This document shows positions 22,896 through 33,992 of a stretch of DNA of 64,000 bases, one piece after another. The notes under the pieces were generated by a model, which saw only the letters and a program-made list of their open reading frames with translations, had not been told where the DNA came from and did no database searches. Position 1 is the first letter of the stretch. Each line of letters begins with the position of its first letter. Source of the stretch: Lates calcarifer (lineage: Eukaryota > Chordata > Actinopteri > Centropomidae). The DNA lies in the NCBI RefSeq assembly GCF_001640805.2, contig NC_066851.1, positions 9,383,550 through 9,447,549 on the forward strand. Reading direction: 5' to 3'. Position numbers and translations under genes: made by a program.

Positions 22896-24993
22896 TTATT
22901 TCTTCAAGGGACCTGACATTTTGCGTAGACCCTTTATCCTGTAGAGCAGCCCGTTGATAAAATCCTGTGAGGAAGATGACAAAAATAAGAAACTAAACAG
23001 CAACAGCAAACTATTATTTTCTTGAAGTTAAATGTCATAATCTTCATGTACTACTGTGTAGTTTCATATAAGTAATAGATTTTATTTTATTTTTTGTCCC
23101 ACCTCTTTTGGCTTCCCGCATTCCTGCAACAGCTCCTAACAAAGAAAACAAACAGACAGGCTTACTAACAACACTGGACATTACTTTCACTGCAAACATT
23201 GCAACATTGGATTCCAGCAAGGGTCAAGTGCTTGTTAAGTTATTACCCCACACCACATAGCAAACAGTCAGGTATGTGCAAAGGTGTCAAGGAGGAACAG
23301 GGTGGTAAAAATGTTTAACTTCATTGGCCTGAATGTGAGAGGTTAATTTGCACAGTCTTACCTGCAGTCGGGTTCTCTGCCCCTCATCTGTCAGCTCCAG
23401 GAGCTCGTCTATATCAATCTCTAACTCTGGGATCTCTTCCTCCTGTGAGAGCAGAGAGAAACAACAGTTAGAGGCAATATTTCTCTATTGCTATATTGCT
23501 CACAGTTGCATTGCTGCATGCTACAAAAGCCCTTGCACACGTTGTATAATTTGGGCTTACTGCCATCCTTTCACTCCCAGTGGTAAGACAGTCCACACCA
23601 GTGAGCAGAGTCATTCAGAAGGAAAAGAAAGCGAGGGATGTGATCCAGGATATGATGCAACATGGCAGGGATTTCACTGCTGCACAGTAATATACAAGCA
23701 GCTAGGACTGTCAAGTTTTGAGTGACAGCTCCATACTTTTATCAGTGGTCAATCACCTGAGTTAGTGGTGGTTGTACTGTAGAAATGAGGATAAATACTG
23801 TTTTTCTTCCTCAGTAATTGTTCATAACAATGATGTGATTGATGATGTGCTGTGCATGTGGAGCAAAGCCTTTAGAGCGCTGAGGCATGAAGGCAAAAGG
23901 GCTCCAGGAGGCCATACTTGCCACATGCCACCATCAGATTTCATGGATGATTTACCCTGCTGGCATTTAGCGCAGACTACTGAGCGTATTTCTAGTTAAA
24001 ATGTTTTCTAAAGAATATATTGATCTCAGATGGATTGTACCACAATGTAATTAAAATACTGGCTGCATTCATTGTAATACAGTGAGTGTTTTTTCTGAAA
24101 GGTTATGTAACCTTGTATACAGATTGTAAAAAAAGAGAGGCTGCACAGTGTCTCAAGCTATAAAAATCTAATATAGTAAAGTAATCAGTTCATATCAAAA
24201 GCTCTTATCCACACCTTTCGGCTACATTTTCAGAAGGAATGGGGAGTACTCAGCGGAGGAACCCTGAACTACAGATATCTTGAGTCAGCAGGCTTACACT
24301 CATATTTGACAAGTGGGGCCTCTTTTTAAGAGGAATGTTTTCCGGTTGGGGAGTTTTCATGGCTGGTGAGGATGGGGCTTGCACAGCTTTCTGGATGAGG
24401 AGAGAGCTAATCAATGTGGAAGTGCTGAGTGGCGAAATAGATGGGCCCACCTTCGGAGTCCCCCGGTGCCCTCTCTAACTGATACATACTGCCAGTTTGG
24501 ACCCCATGTGATTCTGCTGATGTCTGCAGAACACATGCAGGGCTGAACTCTTTGTTTTTTTTTTTTTTTTTGGTCCATGCTGTATATTTTGTGCAGTGTG
24601 GGTTTTGCTTTGCCAGCCCTAATGCAGAGTCTTTTAAATCAACCCTGCTCTTCTATCCTTGCTGCTCATGTATTGCTTGTGTAGTCCTTATTTTAGCAGT
24701 AAAGCATTGTTTCTTAATCTTGCTCACACCTCTTTATCTTGCCATTTATACTTCAGTGAAAAGGGTAACAGCAGCCTATAGTAATGAACCTGAGCAGTTA
24801 CTTTAAAACTTTCTTGTTAACAAAGTAGGTGTATTCTCTCTCCCTTTTTGGCATCCCACTGTAAATATTAATAACTGTAAATAACACATTTGCTGTGATA
24901 TGATTACTGTGGTGTTCACTTGCATAGTTTTGGCAGATTTTAAGAGTTAATTTGCACAGAGCTGCGATTATTAAATTTATTTTAAAAAATGAT

Positions 24994-25061
<68 letters not shown>

Positions 25062-28000
25062 GATATATAACTATTCCTTTATTTACAGTGCTCTTAAACC
25101 TTCTCTGTCTGCCCTGTGACTGCAGGACCGTGCAGAGCACCACTGAATATCAATGAGAGACATTTTCACTGAGCTGAGGCGAACATGTGCATTTATCATG
25201 AAGAAATGTGATTTGACCCCTCCAGTTCCTCTCCAGTATTTTATATTGTACCACAGTCGCAATTTTCGTCTTGTTGACAGTTACCTTCATTGTCAGAGGA
25301 AAAGAGCATTTTAATGAGGCCTCTGGGCAGAAATGTCTCAGCAGCACTTTTTTGAAGTTAAAAGCAACAGACTGAAGCTAAAATGAATGTTGGCACTAAT
25401 ACTGGAATCCATGAATATCAAAGTGGTTCTCAGAGGATTTCAGTTTCAGACAGCAGTGCAGATGCAGACTAAATAAGCGGTTGAATTTAGTCAAGATAAG
25501 ACGACCTCCACCGGAATTTATAATTCAGAATCATGGGTGTTTCATCATTCTCATGAGGTGACCTAGTTTTTTTGCTATCAGGACTCCTTCAGCTTTCACA
25601 GTGGTAGCTATGAACATTGAAATCATTTTTAAAACATGTTTTATTTATTCTATTCTTACAAGAACTTTGTCCTTTTGTGCTGCTTGAGTGGTACTGTTTC
25701 ATTTTTTCCTATGAGAAACACTTTATTCAGGGTAAGCTCACTAATAATGCCCTCAGGATGATGGTACAGATTGGCCAGTTGGACCCATAAAATGCTTGTT
25801 GTGAAACTGTGAAATTGAGTATTGATATTCATGTCCACCTGGGAATAATTCCTAATGATTTTTGTGACTCCCTGACTGACGGGCAACCCTCAGGCCGATA
25901 TATGCCCTTGACTGTTGCAATATACGGTATATTGAAAACCAGACCGAAAGGCCTGAATTTCCTTGAAATTTAGAACTATAAGAACTGTGAATGTCCACCA
26001 TTAGGACAAAGTTTCTAGTTGCACAACAATCTACTGGACAGTTTACCACGATATTTATTCAGTTCATTTAAGCTACTCAGAAGATCAGCCATAGCCAGTG
26101 ATTGATCACCCTATCACCACTGTAAGGCCAACATTTCCACTTAGTACATAATATATATAATATATATTATATACATTATATATATATATAATGTACAGAT
26201 TATTGTGAAGTTTGCTGAACTTTCTCCTCATGAAATCATCTCTTTTGGGATCCATTTATACTCTCAAACTCATCAGCTCTTTAAGCAGGACAAATAAAAG
26301 CCAGATTACTATGAAATTTGCTTTATATATTCACAGTCCTCAGATGACAAATGCTGACTGTTTTGCTGTGCCATTTTGACTTCTTAAGTTGGTTTGTTGT
26401 TCAACTTAACAATGAGACAGCTAGCAAGCATGTAGCCTGTTACTGTTTAAAGCTATAGTCTGAGATTTTGGGAAATATCCTAATATACTATTCTGCTGAG
26501 AGTTAGGTAAGAAGATCAATACCATTCTTATATATGTAAACTAAATGTGGAGCTGTAGCAGCTGTAACCAGCTAACTCCTAACAAAATTTTAAAAACAAT
26601 ATTTAAATTAATGAGCTTTATTTCTTTAAAGGTTTTTGTGTGTAGCTAGATTTCCTATGTGTAAGTTAAAATATTCACTTCATCTCAATCTCAGAAATGT
26701 TGCGATAAAACATCAATTACAGTGTGGCTCTGTGACCCACGCTACATGTTTGCTATTGTTATGTAAAGGAAACCATGCCCAGGAAGTCCACAGCTCTTTT
26801 GGGAAAATGCCAATCTTGTCTTAAACTTATCAGAACCTTTTCTCTTTTCCTGTTAGAGGCACGAGCTGCCCACATATCACAACATTCATTAACTTTACAC
26901 TGTGAGTCATGGCAAAGGGCAAACAGAGTGTAAAAAAATCCTTTGTCCATTATGAACAGAAAGTGCAAGAGTGAGCCAAATTTTAAGTAATAATTAAAAC
27001 CTATAAAACAATTCTGTGATTACTCTGTGTTTACAACAAGTTCTAAGCCAATATAACAATATAAGTGTAAATAGTTTTAAAGAATTTCAATAAAAGAGGC
27101 ATTCACTGAAAAGGCCTAATTGTTGAGTTACAGTAGGGAAAACACTGATCTGGGCTCTGGGTTACTCCACACTCACAGGCCTTGATGTCACTCACCATTT
27201 TCAAGTATATCAAGAACTGTTTTCACAACTATATTTAGTTTATCACTCTGGAAAGGTGTGAAGTTTGCAAAGAATGCAGCCACTCTGGACCGAGGCAGCA
27301 CTTGTATGAATTAGAGATGTGGCTAAATAATTCAGGTGGTGACACAGGGGACTGATGGTAAATGCTTCCACGCGGAAGACTCAGAGAACCAACAGAGTAA
27401 CCTTCCCCTGAGCCTATGCAAAATTCATTACACTGGCCAGTGCACATGGACAAGTCATGCCTAATTCCACACAAGTGACTAATGCAAATATCAAGTCTGA
27501 CCCACCTGGAAAGTAAAGCTTTAATTTTCATACGGCAAGGACATAGACATAGGAACTTCAGTTCTGCTTCAGTGCATGATGATAGGTATTATCATGATTG
27601 AATCAAAGGCATTTCTTGTGATAGTGCTATCTTTCATCAATCATACTGAGATCCCAGTAAGGTGGAGAAACATGCACATTCACTATCTGCTCTGTGCACG
27701 TGCTTCATGTTAATACTCGTGTTAGATTGTGTTAGAAGCAGAACATGAAAGGCTGCAAACATTAAATAATTCTATGTTTCTGGGACGAGATCAAAAGCGT
27801 AGACAGAGAAAGACTTGAGATCTGTTTTTGTTATTCGCATGTCCTGGTTTCCACTAATGTGATTTATTCCATCCTCTGCCTCACAAGCATATTATCATAT
27901 GTTACCACAGGGAAGAAGGCTTGGGGCGTAAATGGATTAAAGCTCATAAAATAAGCATTGTGATAAGAAAAATACTTGCACAATGGTGCAACCCTGACTG

Positions 28001-28479
28001 TCTGCTGATCTAGATAAAGGTGGGCATAGATAACTGGAGATGCTAGTTATCTATCGCCACACTTTCTCCATGTCAGCTAGTCAGCCATATGGATGTGCAT
28101 GCATGCTCACGCTCTGCAGCATCAGTATACTGTATACCATATTCAAAGGGCTTCTCAACAGTGCCAGACAGAGAGGTGGCTGCGGCCAAGGGTCTCTGTG
28201 TGGTTTTGGAGGATTAAATGAGAAACACTTTGTCTCCGACTTCTTCTGCACGAAACGGAGGCGGCGTTGTCATCTGATCTGCATCGTCATTATGGAAGCC
28301 TGTGCTCCTCAACAGACACCCCTGATTCCACTGTGTGCCATGCTGCCTCATGTGGGCGATGAGACATCTGTTGCCATGGTTTCCCCTCAGAGAATGCCAA
28401 GCAAATCAATATGGAGCCTCTGACATAATTGGATTGTATCCCACCATACAGGAGTGGAGTTGTGTGGAGGGTGTGTTGC

Positions 28480-28516
<37 letters not shown>

Positions 28517-29595
28517 GAGCTGGCTGTAATCCCCCTGTACATATTAAACATAACTATCTATGAAATGAGGCCATTAATTAAGCTCACTATAGAAATAATG
28601 AGCACATATTTCCATACCATAACTGTATTAATATAAACTCCTTATCATAAAGCATAGGGAAAAGAAAGTGTGTGTGTGTTTACTTATACTCCAAGGTTCT
28701 CTAAAGCCTAAATGCTACCATCATCAATCATCATCTCTATATATGTAGTAATATCTAAGTATGTATTTTCAGTCTTGCATAGCAATTCAGTGACTGTTCA
28801 AGAATGTGTCTGCAAACAAAGAGACAGGACACACACAGACACTGAAAAGATGACATAATGTCCTGGATGCCACCATAACAGCAGGACATTAAAACTGCCA
28901 CTTCTTTATTACTTTATCACACAGTTACAGTAATACTGGTCTGCTGTTCTCACTTGTCTTCTTCCTCAGCATTGCTTGCCTCAGATGTTACTGATACTCA
29001 CACTGTGTGAATCCATCATCCAAATGCCTAAATTGTAAATATATCCATAGGGCGGCCATATTGTTTAAAGTGATGTAGGTGTTGTATTGTGTCAGAATGG
29101 AAACATGCTTTCAATTAAGTCCTAATGACTTCAATTAGACATCATATCTTAGTTGAATAATCTTATCAGTATGGTAGAACACAGCACCGTTGATCAGGTT
29201 GATGACACATGAGGGCTTGTGTGCCATGAAGCACGGCTACTTGCCTCCCACCCACTCCTCTTTTAGGTAATCTCTCACAGATGATGGATAGTCCACCACA
29301 GGCAGTTTCCCTCCCTTGCACCCTATCTCTCACCTCCTTCAGGCCACCCAAACACAAGTGTACATCCGAGTGTGTGGCTGCGTGAGCCAGCCCTACCAGC
29401 CTCCTTCCCCCATACCTCACAATCAAACAGGAGGTGCAGCTGCCCATCGATCCACTCCTCGATATCCAGCCTCCTCTGCAGGTCCTTCCGGTTGTATTTG
29501 ACTGTCAGCTTGCCCAGCTTGCGGTGTGCCGGCTCCTCCGTTTTGTCCGCTGCCTGGAACATCACCCTGGACTGGGTGCTAGGCTCTGACGCCAT
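22896..29595 (-). CDS. ppp1r14d: PPP1R14D-like PP1 inhibitor (CPI-17/GBPI family)
   Basis: PPP1R14 proteins inhibit protein phosphatase 1 holoenzymes once a conserved threonine is phosphorylated, commonly by PKC. Exons on the minus strand are 29595-29416, 23442-23362, 23135-23103 and 22964-22896. All introns are phase 0 with GT/AG ends, and the total is 120 aa. The inhibitory segment is LGKLTVKYNRKDLQRRLDI in exon 1, with Thr31 in the CPI-17 Thr38 position. It is followed by EEWIDGQL, the acidic EEEIPELEIDIDELLEL segment (exon 2), the short ELLQECGKPKE exon (33 nt) and a C-terminal helix ending in GPLKK. Intron 1 is about 6 kb. Assignment to the D member rests mainly on its position between zfyve19 and spint1; the peptide also resembles PPP1R14A-C. 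An in-frame ATG 36 nt upstream could extend the N-terminus, but the second ATG gives the family-typical start. Confidence 0.9.
24998..25058. repeat. TA then GT compound microsatellite
   Basis: About 15 TA units (24998-25028) pass directly into 15 GT units (25029-25058). It lies within ppp1r14d intron 1. Confidence 0.95.
25730..26420 (+). repeat. Highly degenerate copies of the interspersed repeat seen at 2009 and 5686
   Basis: Recognisable pieces include ATTCATGTCCACCTGGGAAT, TGATTTTTGTGACTCCCTGAC, CTACTGGACAGTTTACCACG and TTACTATGAAATTTGC. They match the order of the copies at 2009-2690 and 5686-6052 but are much more diverged. Boundaries are approximate. Confidence 0.45.
26455..26600 (+). 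repeat. Interspersed repeat (AAGATCAATACCA family), partial copy
   Basis: Segments GAGATTTTGGGAAATAT, GCTGAGAGTTAGGTAAGAAG and ATCAATACCATTCTTATAT, followed by GTAGCAGCTGTAACCAGCTAAC, match the copy at 37825-38110 in the same orientation. I recognise it as a common fish element but cannot name it. Its terminal structure is not visible. Confidence 0.6.
28481..28515. repeat. GT then GA microsatellite
   Basis: Nine GT units pass into about eight GA units. It lies within ppp1r14d intron 1. Confidence 0.95.
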
Positions 29596-29643
29596 GGCTG
29601 CCACGGCCTCGGGAGAACCGTGGAAACACACTGAGCTCTATCT

Positions 29644-29674
<31 letters not shown>

Positions 29675-32132
29675 CCTCAAGCTCTGACACGTTTGCCTCG
29701 CACACTGGCTCCCTTACTCTGTCTCTATATCTCTGCTTCTGCTGTTCCAGTGAGCTGCTGTTCCCATGCGTATCTCCTGTTATCTTGTTGAGTGTTTCGT
29801 GTTCTTCCTTCTCTATAACACTGACTCTGGTTCTCTGCCTGTCCCCGTCCTCTCTCTCTCTCGTTCTCTCTCTCTCTCTCTCTCACTGTCTTGCTCTCCT
29901 TCCCTCCTCCTCTTGCAACACCCACTGGCTGCACTATCAGGAGGATGGTAATGAGATATGCCTCTGTGTATGTGTGTGTGCTCGAGTTTGTGCATGCATT
30001 TGTGTGTGTGTGTGTGTGTACACATGCACCTTTAAGGGTGTGTGTTTGCTTTTTGCTCTCTTCCTCTGTGTTATAGCAGGTGGGAGAGCGTAGGTCAATT
30101 ACAGCAATAAAAAGTGGATAAAAGGTGAGAGGGCAACCACTGCAATCAAGTTAGGACTAGGATTACTCTGGAAATATTGTAGAATTTCCTGTATTGAAAT
30201 CAGAAAATATAGAAACACATGTATTTTTCTTCTTTTATCTCAACCATATGATCTAAAGACGTAACTTTCATCTGAAACATCTGCACACCAACCGTATATA
30301 TATTTTACTAGTCTCTCTGTAATAGTATCTAAAGTATTTATCTGCCCACAAAGTCCAAAGGGTTTGCCATGCTAAGGCCTCTTGTGTTCACACACACTTC
30401 CAACAATAGCTGGGTCCCCCTGACAGGTGAGCCAGGATTCCTCTAGTGTGATAGCCACCTTGTCCTTTATAACAGGCATTATCAGGTGTACGTTTAATAA
30501 GCCTTGAAGTCAAATTGGCATCCTCAGTTACGCACCCATACATAATGGATGAACAGGAGAGCACTGTTTATAGCTGTTTAGAAGTCAAATGTCAAACAAA
30601 AAGTTGTCGAAACTGCCAACGTCTGCAAAGTCAAATATGTACAGCAGCACATAACCCAAGGTCAAAAATTCATAGTTGTACCTCCCAGTGCCAAATTATT
30701 ACAGGTGAGACAACAGAGACAACAGGCTGCAGAGTTTCCACAGATCCTATTACGATATGAATAATGGGGTTCAGTTTTTTGTTTTGGCAGGGACTATCAA
30801 TCAGCCATAGGCGCACGTGTTCACCCACTGATGCACCGTCTGTTACAAACACTGAATTATTGAGTGCCTTGGAGCAGCTCACCTTTCCAGGCAAACAAAT
30901 TCATTCATCTTGTCTTATGCTACTCGGTTCTGCGCCGCCAGCTTGGCTAAAACCAGGGGACGTGGAGTTAGGCCTTCTCACCTCAGACCTGGCTTGGTGA
31001 CTCACTCTGGGAGGAGGGAGAAATAGAGAACGGAGGCAGAAAATGAGCTTGACCTCTGATGCTTCATTTTAACTGTTAAATGAAGATGTCATTGTCAGGA
31101 AGCTGTACAGTTTGTAGATACTATCTTAATCTTTCCAATGAATCAATTATCCCCTAACTCAATCCAGCTGGGATTATGATTCAGTGTGAATTACAAAAGA
31201 ATTCACCTACATTTCATAATCTGAGCCACCACTTCCTGCCTCTTCCCCAGTTGTTGACAGGTACCTGTGCGGCTTCATGACTCATCACATACTGTAATTT
31301 GATGACCCAACTCTTGAGTCATCTCAGTATCACTATTATTACAAAAATATGATTGTAGCTCCTGTGACTTTAAATTATAATTCACATTAATAGTTGAATG
31401 CTGTGTGAGAAAGTATAAGCAAAAAGCATGTTTTTAAATGTGGAAAAACTAAAATTGTTGCCCCTCAGCTTCTTCTTCAGCTGTTGGTGGAATCATACTG
31501 CCACCTTCTGGATTAAGGCTAGTAAATCTGAAAGATGAAGTCTAGAAGCACTAACAGCTGTGACACAACAAATATGGATGACAAAGATCAATGTCATTTT
31601 AGTTGGTATTTGGTCTGCCAGCACTGTCTGAGCTTTAAATTTTGTCTCAACACATTTTAAAATATATTTTATATATATTTTAATATTATATTTAGTAGTA
31701 TTGAACATGAGTATTATTGAACATATGTTTTTCCTAACTCACAGAATAAAACATTTCTATCCTATTAGCTATACCATTTTTGGACACAAAGGTCTAAAGG
31801 TCTTTTTCAAGGAATTCATCAAAAACCTGTCCAAATCCACTCCAAATGGCATAAAATGTGCCCCTGGGTGACTTTGAGATGAAAGATTTGGACCTGAAAT
31901 TTTGACATTTTTTCACTCCAAACAATGACACCATGGTGTCAACTTTTTGAAAGACTTCCTTACAGTGTCAGCAAGACCTAATATATTAATAATACTGTAA
32001 AATCATACTTTTAAATAAGAAATTGTGATGTCATTTTACCCTTTTTCATCTAGTCACCAAAAGTTGACCCGACTACTGAAACATCATGGAGAAGGTGTGA
32101 GGGTATTTGGATTGGTCTTTCGGATATTGACT

Positions 32133-32420
32133 TTGACTAGACTTTATTGATCCCTTGGGATGACTCCCTCAGGGAAATTAAGTTTCCAGCAGCTTATATG
32201 GACAGAAGCAGCACACAGGACAGTTTGCAAACAACAACAGCAACTGCTTGCAAACAGGTATAGAGAATAGAATAAAGAAATAAACAGTAAACTCTTAATA
32301 GGATAAAAAAAAAACACTGTAAACTCTTAACTAAATATACAAACTATAAATAGAATAAAATAAGAATGAGATAGGATAAATAAATATGGAGAACTGTATA
32401 TGGCCTGTGATATTCAAAGA
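32133..32420. repeat. Fragment resembling a fish retroelement tail (TTTATTGATCCC type)
   Basis: The segment ACTTTATTGATCCCTTGGG followed by CTCCCTCAGGGAAATTAAG and a CAGCAGC/ACAGCAAC/AATAAA-rich tail is a pattern I associate with abundant fish retroelement ends. There is no open reading frame for a reverse transcriptase. Class and ends are uncertain. Confidence 0.4.
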
Positions 32421-32859
32421 GAGGGTGCCTGGGTGTGGATAAATAATATGACTCTGGTGCATCATGGGTAAAAGCTTTAACACTATGTAGTGTTGTGTTA
32501 ATTTAAAGAACCATTGGACATTTAGGGGAGTATGCTTCTTTACTTTATTGTTGTAGTGTGTATTATGTTGTAGTGTGTGTGTGTATATATATATACACAG
32601 ACACACACATACAGTACTGTAGCATCACTGCGATAAATAGGTGATAAAATTTTATTTGCATAAAGACTGAAAGCAGAGGAAACATCAAGTTTGACTCTAC
32701 ACTTGGCCCAGTCAAAACAGTTTGTTCCAACAAGTATCTCAGAAAAACTATAACTTCTGTCTTTATATTTCTGTTTGTGTACAGATCAAACAGATGTGAT
32801 CCAATGTGTTAATCAGGGAAGTTTAGAGTTGTATGTCATGTATGTGGTTTTAAAAAAAG

Positions 32860-33000
32860 TTTAGACTGAGCCAGGGTAGGTGTTTCTCCTACTTCAAGTC
32901 TTCATGCTAAAGTAAGCTACCTCCTGGCTCTAGCTTAATATTTAAAAAATATTTATGAGAGTGATATTTTCTGTTCTCCTCAGCTAGGTATTTATTAAAC
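32860..33000 (-). repeat. Interspersed repeat (AAGATCAATACCA family), inverted partial copy
   Basis: Read on the minus strand, this holds ATATCACTCTCATAAATATT, then AGCTAGAGCCAGGAGGTAGC, GCATGAAGACTTGAAG and CCTGGCTCAGTCTAAAC. These are in the order seen in the copy at 37825-38110. Confidence 0.6.
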
Positions 33001-33493
33001 CACAAGTTGTATTACTATATTCTTAGTAACTAAAACTTGAAGCAGGGAGACTCTCAAATGTATCTGATTAATTAGTATTGATGAATCTAAGTGGACAAAT
33101 CAAAATTCAAAGCTGTGATATGTCAGTGATGTCTGCACCATCAGTCTGTTGACATCCAAATTCTTTTGTCTGATAATTAGCAATAATTTATGTAAAATTA
33201 GAATAAGAATATACAGTAGAAAAGTACTTTATAAAGTATATACTGTTTAGATCTTAAAGTGTAACTTGAGTCTTGCTTTATGTACTGGATAGAAGGGGAG
33301 CCTGAAAACTATGGAGTAGAGACTGAAGACTGTATAGGAACTGGGAACATGGACAAACCTATAAGAGGTATGTTGCACTATTACATATTATTATTTCAAA
33401 GCAGCAGAGTGTGAATATCATTATTTTTACTTTGTATACTTGATAACATTAATTAAAATATTTGTGACCCCTGGCTGCCCATTCAAAATCTAC

Positions 33494-33494
<1 letters not shown>

Positions 33495-33543
<49 letters not shown>
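33495..33543. repeat. (AC)24 microsatellite
   Basis: An uninterrupted array of about 24 AC units, some 450 nt upstream of the spint1 start codon. Confidence 0.95.
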
Positions 33544-33545
<2 letters not shown>

Positions 33546-33992
33546 GTTGTTTGTGTTTGTGTCTGTTTTTACTCTGGAGTCTCGCAGTCACTTAAGAACC
33601 AGAAGGGAGTGGCATCTCGGGAGTGGAATTTCACTTCCTGTATCTCTCAGGTGAGTCACCTGGGCAATGTCGTCGATTGCTTGGGTTTTTGTCGACATCA
33701 AACAAGTTGATTCTCTTCTGTGACTTTCAGAGTTGTGAAGGATCAGATCGGTCTTGTGAGGGGGCTTTGAGGAGGTTTTCAATCATCTCTTCGTGTGTAT
33801 CAGGAAGTGTGGACGCGGTTTAACGCACTTATCTGCAGGTTCAGTTGTTGAGAAGAAGGACTGTTTTACCATTTTGGGGCCTGAACACCTCACGAAGAAG
33901 TTGACTTTCAAAAAATAAGTGGTAGTTTTTACTCTCTACCGACTTCACTGCTGCTACAGGTGGTCTCTGGGTACTTAGTGTGACTTTTAAAA

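Larger units (their letters stand above)
23443..29415 (-). other. ppp1r14d intron 1
   Basis: The 6-kb intron holds a T17 run (24555-24571), a TA/GT compound microsatellite (24998-25058), degenerate interspersed repeats (about 25730-26420 and 26455-26600), a perfect AT palindrome (26172-26195) and a GT/GA tract (28481-28515). Open frames inside it show no recognisable protein and no splice-compatible ends. I see no nested gene. Confidence 0.7.
29596..33992. other. Divergent spacer between ppp1r14d and spint1
   Basis: The two genes are transcribed away from each other. Next to ppp1r14d lie simple repeats: CA (29644-29670), CT (about 29852-29884) and GT (about 29966-30020). Further on are a putative retroelement tail (32133-32420), an inverted repeat-family copy (32860-33000) and a long CA array (33495-33543). 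Upstream of spint1, an AP-1-like TGAGTCA sits beside CACCTG at about 33653-33662. Part of 33.6-33.99 kb is spint1 5' UTR or a first untranslated exon: a possible acceptor CTGCTACAG ends at about 33960. No coding exon was recognised. Confidence 0.55.

Noticed and set aside
29644..30020. Array of short regular repeats that might suggest a CRISPR or satellite
   Set aside because: These are CA, CT and GT microsatellites with no repeat-spacer structure, in a vertebrate genome.
32133..32420. Possible intact retrotransposon
   Set aside because: Only a tail-like fragment is present; no reverse transcriptase or endonuclease frame is nearby.
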